This document shows positions 1 through 4,948 of a DNA stretch of 6,023 nucleotides, one piece after another. The position numbers were made by a program, and so were the translations under genes. Origin of the DNA: Bacillota bacterium (lineage in GTDB: Bacteria > Bacillota > Clostridia > Lachnospirales > Lachnospiraceae); the NCBI GenBank assembly GCA_023437885.1, contig JAEZFH010000256.1:1-6023 (forward strand), read 5' to 3'. The stretch's first letter is position 1; each line of letters opens with the position of its first letter. The notes beneath the pieces are model-generated. The model had not been told where the DNA came from. It made no database searches and was given only the letters and a program-made list of their open reading frames with translations.

Positions 1-942
1 GCCCTCCTCCGGCTGCGCTACCACCGGCTCCACTGAGATCTGCTTGAACCCAAGGTCTGCCAGATGCTTCTCAACCTCACTGAAATCCAGGTTATTATGG
101 GTAAAGGTTCCCCTGACATAATAATTATTCTGGTTCCGGCTCTCTGCCAGTTTTTTAAACTTAGGCAGGATCAGCTCGTAGCTTCCCTTACCGTTGCGGC
201 TGGGGCGCATACTGTCATTGATCTCCTTGCGGCCGTCGATGCTGAGTACCACATTGCTCATCTCACGGTTGGCAAATTCCATGATCTCATCACTGAGCAG
301 CACACCGTTGGTGGTCAGGGTAAACCGGAACTTTTTGTTATGTAACACCTCCTGCTCCCTTCCGTAAGCAACCAGGTCCTTCACCACCTGCCAGTTCATC
401 AGGGGCTCTCCTCCGAAGAAATCCACCTCCAGATTCTTACGGTTACCGGAACTCGCGATCAGGAAATCCAAAGCCTTCCTTCCCACTTCATAGCTCATTA
501 ATGCACGGCGTCCCTTGTATTCTCCCTCTTCTGCGAAGCAGTATTTGCAGGCAAGATTGCAATCATGGGCGATATGCAGGCAAAGCGCCTTCACAACCGT
601 GGAACGCTGCTTGAAGTCTTTGATATATTCCTCATAGATATCCTTCGTGAACAGAGCGCCTTCCTGCTTAAGCTGCACAATATCGTCGATTGCCCCTTGT
701 ACCAGCTCCCTCAAAGCCTCTTCACTACCGGCAAGCTCTGTAATTTCTTCTTCCGTTTCGGTAATCAGGGCCAGGTTCTCCGGTACGGAATACTTCTTCA
801 TCATCTCCTGCAGGATAACCTCCGGTTCCTGCTTCTCAAACATGGCGATAATATCATAGGCCAGCTCATCAACCACATGAATCATGCCGCTGTTGACATC
901 CAGCACGATATTATATCCATTATTTTTATATTGGTGTACCAC
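1..942 (-). CDS. scfB: SCIFF ranthipeptide radical SAM maturase (partial, C-terminus outside window)
   Basis: Radical SAM enzyme that should install thioether crosslinks between cysteines of the SCIFF peptide and other residues. The 314 visible residues run to the window edge. The N-terminus (HQYKNNGYNIVLDVNSG, then IHVVDELAYDII) matches the start of SCIFF maturases, where this part forms a PqqD-like leader-binding domain. The radical SAM cluster motif is C128-NLA-C132-KY-C135, followed by FFGGEP at 175-180, which binds SAM. The family is usually about 450 residues, so the C-terminal SPASM-type domain with auxiliary iron-sulfur clusters lies off the window. The start is GTG at 942-940, chosen because AGGAGG (954-949) sits 6 bases upstream and the protein matches the family from its first residues. 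It lies downstream of scfA on the same strand. In many Clostridia secD and secF follow, which cannot be checked here. Identity is very likely; the exact crosslinks are inferred from the family. Confidence 0.95.
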   Translation of the reverse strand, partial: MVHQYKNNGYNIVLDVNSGMIHVVDELAYDIIAMFEKQEPEVILQEMMKKYSVPENLALITETEEEITELAGSEEALRELVQGAIDDIVQLKQEGALFTKDIYEEYIKDFKQRSTVVKALCLHIAHDCNLACKYCFAEEGEYKGRRALMSYEVGRKALDFLIASSGNRKNLEVDFFGGEPLMNWQVVKDLVAYGREQEVLHNKKFRFTLTTNGVLLSDEIMEFANREMSNVVLSIDGRKEINDSMRPSRNGKGSYELILPKFKKLAESRNQNNYYVRGTFTHNNLDFSEVEKHLADLGFKQISVEPVVAQPEEG

Positions 943-1000
943 GTTATACCTCCTAATAATTAAAACAAATTGCATCAAAAATAAATGTTGCGTGTTTTTT

Positions 1001-1028
1001 ATTCTATCACAACGAATAGGACTGTCTG
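1001..1028 (-). promoter_or_regulatory. Possible secondary promoter for scfB
   Basis: On the minus strand CAGACA (1028-1023) and TAGAAT (1006-1001) are 16 bases apart, with TGA directly before the -10 box forming an extended -10. It would start a transcript about 50 bases before the scfB GTG. This could let the maturase be expressed separately from its precursor peptide. The -35 box is imperfect, so this is a tentative call. Confidence 0.35.
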
Positions 1029-1081
1029 ATAATATCTTCCGGATCATTACGAAAAATATTATGAGGCAGCCCCACATAGCG

Positions 1082-1182
1082 GAAGGTGTCCCAAGTGCGT
1101 ACAACTCCTTAAGACACCTTCATCATTGTTTTCATACATGTAATTGCACAACAATGAGTGGTACGTTTTGCAAGCCACTCAT
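1082..1182 (-). repeat. Three consecutive inverted repeats in the scfA-scfB spacer
   Basis: Three perfect inverted repeats follow each other: an 8-bp stem ATGAGTGG/CCACTCAT (1154-1161 with 1175-1182, 13-base loop), a 7-bp stem CATTGTT/AACAATG (1124-1130 with 1150-1156), and a 9-bp stem GAAGGTGTC/GACACCTTC (1082-1090 with 1113-1121, 22-base loop). The first two share three bases (1154-1156) and so partly compete. None is followed by a T tract in the direction of scfB, so none looks like a plain terminator. The region lies inside the expected scfA-scfB transcript. It could be an RNA structure that separates expression of the abundant precursor from the enzyme, or a small intergenic repeat element. 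No complete convincing gene was found in it. Confidence 0.6.
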
Positions 1183-1219
1183 ATGTTTAACCAGATTGCG
1201 TGCTCTATGTACCGACTCT

Positions 1220-1360
1220 TTATTTGTTCTCACAGCTCTGATTGCCAACAGTACAAGATGTCTTACATGCTGACTGGCAGGATGTCTGACATTCTCCACA
1301 TCCACCCTTTTTCATAGTATCCTTCAGGTTTCTTGTGTTTAAAGTCTTGATATGCTTCAT
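1220..1360 (-). CDS. scfA: SCIFF six-cysteine ranthipeptide precursor
   Basis: A 46-residue precursor peptide of the SCIFF (six cysteines in forty-five residues) family. It begins MKHIKTLNTRNLKDTMKKGG, which is the conserved leader. The core follows with six cysteines at positions 21, 24, 28, 32, 36 and 43 in the pattern CGEC-QTSC-QSAC-KTSC, then a C-terminal TVGNQSCENK tail. AAGGAGG (1375-1369) lies 8 bases before the ATG, so initiation should be strong. The maturase scfB is downstream on the same strand and is expected to bind the leader and form thioether links from the cysteines. Members of this group are classed as ranthipeptides, and signalling roles have been proposed in some clostridia; nothing in this sequence decides its role. 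No dedicated exporter or protease gene is visible beside it. It is short enough to be missed by size-limited gene calling. Confidence 0.96.
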   Translation of the reverse strand: MKHIKTLNTRNLKDTMKKGGCGECQTSCQSACKTSCTVGNQSCENK

Positions 1361-1396
1361 TCTTTGTGCCTCCTTAGCATCTATTAACTTCATGTT

Positions 1397-1425
1397 ATTA
1401 TATCATATGTATATTCATAAGAAAA
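1397..1425 (-). promoter_or_regulatory. scfA promoter (extended -10)
   Basis: The minus strand carries TGATATAAT at 1405-1397, an extended -10 with a perfect TATAAT box. The position 17 bases upstream (1425-1420, TTTTCT) is only a weak -35 match, as is common for extended -10 promoters. A start near 1390 would give a leader of about 30 bases to the scfA ATG. Confidence 0.65.
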
Positions 1426-1492
1426 GAGTTTTTTGCAATAATAAGGCTTCTTAAATGGCGGTATCGCATTGATAGCTTATTTATTCCTACCA

Positions 1493-1588
1493 TCACTTTC
1501 CATTATATTTATTCTCCAGAATACCAAACCAATATTTATCGACCCAATTACCATGATCTAAACATATTTTATTCGTATGATTGTACAT
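1493..1588 (-). CDS. Possible small peptide gene, 31 residues, function unknown
   Basis: A 31-codon ORF beginning MYNHTNKICLDHGNW and ending ILENKYNGK. I do not recognise it. It is polar and rich in aromatic residues (three Tyr, two Trp, one Phe), with a single cysteine and no membrane segment or signal peptide. In its favour are a strong Shine-Dalgarno sequence (AGAGGAGG, 1608-1601) and a plausible promoter upstream. Against it are the spacing of 12 bases from AGGAGG to the ATG, which is long, and its short length. An ATG at 1599 lies only one base from the Shine-Dalgarno sequence and opens just 13 codons. It is on the same strand as scfA, 132 bases upstream of it, with no terminator seen between them. 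It could be a real small protein, a leader peptide, or the remnant of a decayed gene. Confidence 0.3.
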   Translation of the reverse strand: MYNHTNKICLDHGNWVDKYWFGILENKYNGK

Positions 1589-1658
1589 AATAAAATCATA
1601 CCTCCTCTTTCTTCAGATCGATTTAATATTGAACAGTAAAAGGACTACTTCTACCTGA

Positions 1659-1687
1659 ATAGTATCATCAATTACAATTTTATACAA
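1659..1687 (-). promoter_or_regulatory. Possible promoter upstream of the 31-codon ORF
   Basis: On the minus strand TTGTAT (1687-1682) and TACTAT (1664-1659) are exactly 17 bases apart, with TGA before the -10 box (extended -10). It would transcribe toward the small ORF at 1493-1588 and possibly on into scfA. The area is A+T-rich, which raises the chance of a random match. Confidence 0.4.
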
Positions 1688-1744
1688 TAACTCCAGCCGA
1701 TTTTAATTTAAACAATAAGAGATATGATAATTATGGAAAATGGA

Positions 1745-1774
1745 TTGAAACCCTCCGGCATGTTGTGGTATAAT
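1745..1774 (+). promoter_or_regulatory. degV promoter (sigma-A type)
   Basis: TTGAAA (1745-1750) and a perfect TATAAT (1769-1774) are separated by 18 bases, and TGG directly precedes the -10 box as an extended -10 element. Transcription would begin near 1781, leaving a leader of about 80 bases before the degV ATG at 1861. The promoter points away from the minus-strand scf unit. The rest of the 1400-1860 gap holds only A+T-rich sequence apart from the small ORF and promoters listed. Confidence 0.75.
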
Positions 1775-1860
1775 ATAATATATCATATCGTAATCAAAAC
1801 TACTTGATTATCAAATAATCATTACCAAGAAAAAATGTTAGAAAGGAACGGTGCAGTACA

Positions 1861-2730
1861 ATGAATCAGTATATCATCACTACCGATACCACCAGTGATT
1901 TACCGGAGGAATATCTACAGCAGCATAATATTTCGCTGCTGCCTTTATATTATAATTTTGAAGGAACCGTATATGGTGACAAGGTATTTTTAGGTCCCAA
2001 GGAATTCTACGATAAGATGCGGAAGGGAGCAATGCCCACGACCATGGCAGTGAATCCCGAGATTGCGAGGAATATTTTTAACGGTCTTTTGGATCAGGGC
2101 TATGACGTCCTCCATATCGCTTTTTCCTCCGCTCTGAGCGGCAGCTGTTCTGTTGCGGCTACCGTTGCACGGGAAATTATGGATGAACGTCCCGGAACCA
2201 GGATTATTGTGATTGATTCCCTCTGTGCCTCCCTCGGTGAAGGCTTATTGGTGCATAAGGCCGCACAGCTTAAGGACAGCGGACACTCCATCGATGAGAC
2301 TGCCGATTGGCTGGAAAAACATAAATTAAATCTATGCCATATGTTTACTGTGGATGACCTCCACCATCTTCACCGCGGAGGAAGGGTATCCAAGGCTACT
2401 GCCATCATCGGAACCCTGATTAATGTGAAGCCGGTTCTTCATGTTGATAACGAGGGGCGGCTCATTCCCCTGAACAATGTAAGAGGCCGCAAGAAAGCCC
2501 TGATCTCTCTTGTAGACCGGATGGAAGCCAGCCTGCCGGAGGACATCAAACAAAATGATATCATATTTATCAGTCATGGGGATTGTATTGAAGATGCACA
2601 GTATGTAGCGGATCTGGTAAAGGACCGTTTCGGAATCCAGGATGTCCTGATCAACTACGTCAGTCCGACCATAGGAGCACATTCCGGTCCCGGTACGGTT
2701 GCCCTTTTCTTCATGGGTAATGCAAGATAA
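1861..2730 (+). CDS. DegV family fatty-acid-binding protein (FakB-like)
   Basis: A 289-residue cytoplasmic protein of the DegV family, full length for the family (about 280-290). DegV/FakB proteins hold a fatty acid so that the kinase FakA can phosphorylate it for phospholipid synthesis. Landmarks seen are IITTDTTSDLP at 5-15, PTT at 59-61 and LSGS at 92-95 (the Thr and Ser positions that contact the fatty acid carboxylate in FakB), VIDS at 117-120, DDLHHLHRGGRVS at 165-177, KPVLHVDNEG at 190-199 and GAHSGPGTVALFF at 272-284. The ATG at 1861 matches the family N-terminus. Its Shine-Dalgarno sequence GAAAGGA (1841-1847) is somewhat far, 13 bases upstream. Its own promoter and terminator suggest a monocistronic unit. 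No fakA gene is visible. Genomes of this group usually carry several DegV paralogues, so a more exact name or lipid preference cannot be given. Confidence 0.95.
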   Translation: MNQYIITTDTTSDLPEEYLQQHNISLLPLYYNFEGTVYGDKVFLGPKEFYDKMRKGAMPTTMAVNPEIARNIFNGLLDQGYDVLHIAFSSALSGSCSVAATVAREIMDERPGTRIIVIDSLCASLGEGLLVHKAAQLKDSGHSIDETADWLEKHKLNLCHMFTVDDLHHLHRGGRVSKATAIIGTLINVKPVLHVDNEGRLIPLNNVRGRKKALISLVDRMEASLPEDIKQNDIIFISHGDCIEDAQYVADLVKDRFGIQDVLINYVSPTIGAHSGPGTVALFFMGNAR

Positions 2731-2754
2731 GGAAGCTCTTGCTCAGATTACTAT

Positions 2755-2812
2755 ATCATGAACTTCGTTCATGATCTCCAGCTCCGATCGCGTGCTTGCG
2801 AGCAAGCTCGCA
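2755..2812. repeat. Compact palindromes in the degV 3' region
   Basis: A perfect 9-bp hairpin ATCATGAAC/GTTCATGAT with a three-base loop TTC lies at 2755-2775. About 20 bases later there are two overlapping, mutually exclusive hairpins: GCTTGC/GCAAGC (2794-2799 with 2802-2807) and TGCGAG/CTCGCA (2797-2802 with 2807-2812). None has a T tract. They sit between the degV stop codon and its terminator and resemble REP-type intergenic palindromes. Whether they recur elsewhere in the genome cannot be seen from this window. Confidence 0.55.
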
Positions 2813-2849
2813 TCATGCTCACTACGCTTTTAATATATTCATAATACCA

Positions 2850-2878
2850 GGGAGCGTTGATATAACGCCCCCTTTTTT
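2850..2878 (+). terminator. Rho-independent terminator of degV
   Basis: GGGAGCGTT (2850-2858) pairs with AACGCCCCC (2864-2872) around the loop GATAT. There is a single A-C mismatch, and six T residues follow at 2873-2878. It lies about 120 bases after the degV stop codon. It should separate degV from the response regulator transcription unit. Confidence 0.85.
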
Positions 2879-2881
2879 GAC

Positions 2882-2993
2882 ACAAGGCAAGCGGCTTTCA
2901 GTCACAATTCAGCCTGCGGCTGTGTGTGAGGGGGTATCATGCCCTCCACCCAGCCGCAGGCTGAACTGTAACGGCATTCACGCTTGTCTTTGT
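2882..2993. repeat. Long imperfect palindrome, possible MITE-like element
   Basis: The core is a perfect 15-bp inverted repeat, TTCAGCCTGCGGCTG (2908-2922) against its complement at 2951-2965. It extends outward through 2904-2906 with 2967-2969 and 2901-2902 with 2971-2972. After an internal loop the outer arms GGCAAGCG (2886-2893) and CGCTTGTC (2981-2988) pair. Further A-T and C-G pairs reach about 2882 and 2993. Near the tip, GAGGG (2928-2932) pairs with CCCTC (2942-2946). No transposase, clear target duplication or convincing protein was found. An inserted miniature element or a very stable DNA/RNA hairpin are both possible. It ends 7 bases before the -35 box of the next promoter. Confidence 0.65.
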
Positions 2994-3000
2994 TTTATTA

Positions 3001-3029
3001 TTGTATTCAATGATCGGTTATGCTATAAT
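3001..3029 (+). promoter_or_regulatory. Response regulator promoter
   Basis: TTGTAT (3001-3006) and a perfect TATAAT (3024-3029) are spaced by 17 bases, with TGC before the -10 box as an extended -10. A start near 3036 gives a leader of about 190 bases before the regulator ATG. This is one of the best promoter matches in the window. Confidence 0.75.
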
Positions 3030-3035
3030 CTCGCT

Positions 3036-3223
3036 AAAACGATGTAAAAAAGTACCAGGCGGCAGAGATATAGCTGCTGACTTGCAGCAGTTTTGAAGAT
3101 AACCTTCAAAGAATTACGTTTTAATATTTGAATAATTCGTCAGAAATTTATACCATATTGCAGCTTGTTATATCATGGTATACATTGCTGGCAGCGTATA
3201 CAGATGCAGCAATGGAGGAAGAT
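3036..3223 (+). promoter_or_regulatory. Structured 5' leader of the response regulator mRNA
   Basis: Four inverted repeats occur between the promoter and the ATG. The first is CTGCTG/CAGCAG (3074-3079 with 3085-3090), extendable by two pairs and followed by TTTT. Next come TTTGAAG/CTTCAAA (3092-3098 with 3104-3110) and TATACCAT/ATGGTATA (3149-3156 with 3175-3182). The last, ATTGCTG/CAGCAAT (3184-3190 with 3207-3213), ends exactly where the GGAGG Shine-Dalgarno sequence begins (3214-3218). Hairpins 1 and 2 overlap in the T run, so they exclude each other in part. Several GCTG and CAGC segments could also pair in other ways. I do not recognise a known riboswitch family. Attenuation or translational control is an inference. 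Confidence 0.45.
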
Positions 3224-3919
3224 ATGATTGGAAAAATATTAGTAATCGAGGATGATTCGGATATCAACCGCATCCTATGCCGGTATCTTACCCGGGAGCA
3301 GTATCAGGTGGTTCCGGCCTATTCCGGTACGGAGGCCCGCCTTCAACTGAAGCTGGATCATTTTGATTTAATTCTTCTTGACTTGATGCTTCCCGGTGTA
3401 ACCGGAGAAGAATTAATCCGGGAGATTCGGGGACAGTCCCAGGTACCCGTTATGGTGATATCAGCTAAAACCGGTCTTGAGGATAAGGTGAATGCCCTAA
3501 AGGGCGGTGCCGATGATTATATTACAAAGCCCTTTGAACGGGAGGAGGTACTGGCCAGAGTCGGTGCTCTGCTAAGAAGAAGCCGGGGGAGTTCAGGGTC
3601 AGTTGCCGCACCGGAGGAAGACCGTTATCAGTTTAAGCAGCTCACTCTTTGGCCTTTGGCAAGAAAAGTAACGGTGATGGAACAACCCATCTCCCTGACT
3701 GCCTATGAATATGATATCTTATTATTGATGCTCCAGTCGCCGGAACGGGTTTTTACCAAGGAGCAGCTATATCAGGATATATGGAAGGCCGGATACTACG
3801 GAGAAGATAATACCATCAATGTTCATATCAGCAATATACGCAAGAAAATCAAGGAGCATGATGAGACTTCCTACATCAAAACCGTGTGGGGAATTGGCTT
3901 TAAAATGGATACGGTATAG
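3224..3919 (+). CDS. OmpR/PhoB-type response regulator transcription factor
   Basis: A 231-residue two-component response regulator, the normal length for the OmpR family. The receiver domain covers about residues 4-118, with acidic residues E9 and D10, the phosphorylation site D53 in LILLDLMLPG, S80, and K102 in the TKPF motif. A winged-helix DNA-binding domain follows at about 135-230, with LTAYEYDILLLML (158-170), the recognition-helix region INVHISNIRKKI (198-209) and the wing VWGIGF (221-226). All key receiver residues are present. The ATG at 3224 is chosen because GGAGG (3214-3218) lies 5 bases upstream and the protein starts directly with the beta-1 strand; in-frame codons upstream to a TTG at 3128 lack family similarity. 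It precedes an ABC transporter and a probable kinase, so it likely controls that transporter in response to the transported compound or to envelope stress. Confidence 0.95.
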   Translation: MIGKILVIEDDSDINRILCRYLTREQYQVVPAYSGTEARLQLKLDHFDLILLDLMLPGVTGEELIREIRGQSQVPVMVISAKTGLEDKVNALKGGADDYITKPFEREEVLARVGALLRRSRGSSGSVAAPEEDRYQFKQLTLWPLARKVTVMEQPISLTAYEYDILLLMLQSPERVFTKEQLYQDIWKAGYYGEDNTINVHISNIRKKIKEHDETSYIKTVWGIGFKMDTV

Positions 3920-3942
3920 ATTGACTTTATACTTTCTTTAAC

Positions 3943-3979
3943 CTTTATTAAGTACTTATTAAAGTTCCGTCACTATAAT
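3943..3979 (+). promoter_or_regulatory. Transporter promoter with candidate operator palindrome
   Basis: A perfect -10 box TATAAT lies at 3974-3979, without a good -35 match at the usual distance (3951-3956 reads AGTACT). Covering and preceding that -35 position is a 22-bp near-perfect palindrome at 3943-3964 (two arms CTTTA-T-TAAGT and ACTTA-T-TAAAG, 20 of 22 positions symmetric). It also contains TTATTAA twice, 11 bases apart, which is about one helical turn. A weak -35 beside an inverted or direct repeat is typical of promoters activated by OmpR-family regulators, so the regulator encoded just upstream is the likely ligand. That link is inferred. A start near 3986 gives a leader of about 40 bases. 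Confidence 0.6.
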
Positions 3980-4024
3980 TGCTATCATAAACAGCAAATT
4001 AAGTGAATTGAAAGGAGTATGAAA

Positions 4025-4948
4025 GTGCGAGAGGTTATCCTATCTACCACAAATTTAACGAAAAAATACAATAACACAACCGCTGTGAACAATATCAATC
4101 TGGAGGTGAAGCAGGGAGAGATCTATGGCCTTGTAGGCAAAAACGGTGCCGGTAAGACTACTCTGCTGCGGTTAATCAGTGGTCAGGCTTTTGCTACCGA
4201 GGGTGAGGTATCCCTCTTTGGTGCCTCTTCGACGGAGGGTCTCAGCAGGGGGAGAAGGCGTATCGGCTCTATCATCGAGGTTCCCAGCTTCTATAATAAT
4301 ATGACGGCAGAGCAGAATCTGGAATACTACCGGATACAGCGCGGTATTCCCGGAAGGAACTGTGTAGCGGAGGCTCTGGAAGAGGTTGGCCTCTCCCATG
4401 CCGGCAGGAAAAAATACAAGAGTTTTTCTCTGGGAATGAAGCAGCGTCTTGGCCTTGCTCTGGCTTTGATGAATAAACCGGAGCTTCTGCTGCTGGACGA
4501 ACCGATCAACGGGCTGGACCCCTTTGGTATTGTTGAAATCCGTAATCTGTTGACCCGTCTGAATCACGAAAAGAACATAACAATTCTGATTTCCAGCCAT
4601 ATCCTATCAGAATTATCCACTCTGGTAACCTTTTATGGCTTTATCGATCAGGGAAAATTGGTGAAGCAGCTTTCCAGTGAAGCCCTCTCCAGGGAATGCG
4701 ACCGCTATATTGAGCTTAAGGTAGACCGGGTGGAGGTTATGACCGCTCTCCTGGAAAAAGAATTGAACTGTACCTCCTACAAAGTGACACCAGACTATGC
4801 CATTCATATTTACGAATACCTGGACCAGCCCTCAAGAATTAGTGAAGTAGCAGTCAGGCATGGCGTCGCTCTCAATTCCATCACTACCCGGGAAATCAAT
4901 CTGGAGAATTATTTTATTCAATTAGTAGGAGGTGTCAGCAATGATTAG
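4025..4948 (+). CDS. ABC transporter ATP-binding protein (BcrA-like)
   Basis: A 307-residue ATPase that drives a membrane ABC exporter. From the GTG start, Walker A is GKNGAGKT at 38-45, a Q-loop equivalent lies near E85 (IIEVPSFYNN), the signature is FSLGMKQ at 134-140, Walker B is LLLLDEP at 154-160, the D-loop is NGLD at 162-165 and the switch histidine is H192 in SSHILSE. The tail of about 100 residues is typical of bacitracin/lantibiotic-type (BcrA) ATPases. All catalytic motifs are intact. GTG at 4025 is preferred because AAAGGAG (4011-4017) lies 7 bases upstream, whereas the in-frame ATG at 4019 is only one base from it. The 3' end overlaps the permease start by 8 bases, implying translational coupling. 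The substrate is unknown; antimicrobial peptides are a reasonable guess from the family. Confidence 0.93.
   Translation: MREVILSTTNLTKKYNNTTAVNNINLEVKQGEIYGLVGKNGAGKTTLLRLISGQAFATEGEVSLFGASSTEGLSRGRRRIGSIIEVPSFYNNMTAEQNLEYYRIQRGIPGRNCVAEALEEVGLSHAGRKKYKSFSLGMKQRLGLALALMNKPELLLLDEPINGLDPFGIVEIRNLLTRLNHEKNITILISSHILSELSTLVTFYGFIDQGKLVKQLSSEALSRECDRYIELKVDRVEVMTALLEKELNCTSYKVTPDYAIHIYEYLDQPSRISEVAVRHGVALNSITTREINLENYFIQLVGGVSND

Noticed and set aside
565..963. Plus-strand open frame of 132 codons (and others at 64-345 and 647-859)
   Set aside because: They run antisense to scfB, whose minus-strand translation carries clear radical SAM motifs and a good ribosome binding site.
1007..1108. Minus-strand open stretch of 33 codons ending in NDPEDIIRQSYSL that looks somewhat protein-like
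   Set aside because: It has no good start codon, is directly preceded by a stop codon, and overlaps a 9-bp hairpin; a decayed gene fragment is possible but cannot be supported.
1059..1139. Minus-strand 26-codon ORF starting MYENNDEG
   Set aside because: It has no clear Shine-Dalgarno sequence and coincides with the inverted repeats.
884..1273. Plus-strand open frame of 129 codons
   Set aside because: It crosses the scfB start, the structured spacer and most of scfA on the opposite strand and shows no recognisable domain.
1433..1438. TTGCAA as the -35 box of the scfA promoter
   Set aside because: It lies 30 bases from the TATAAT box, too far for a sigma-A promoter.
2796..3047. Plus-strand open frame of 83 codons
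   Set aside because: It spans the terminator, the long palindrome and the regulator promoter, has no ribosome binding site and shows no domain.
3128..3223. N-terminal extension of the response regulator from a TTG codon
   Set aside because: The extension lacks family similarity and a ribosome binding site, while the ATG at 3224 has GGAGG at 5 bases and begins the receiver domain.
3921..3949. Second transporter promoter with TTGACT at 3921-3926
   Set aside because: A 17-base spacer leads only to TTTATT, a weak -10 box inside the palindrome; TATAAT at 3974 is the better candidate.
4932..4940. GTG start for the permease
   Set aside because: The GTG is part of the AGGAGGTG Shine-Dalgarno sequence; the ATG at 4941 is well spaced.
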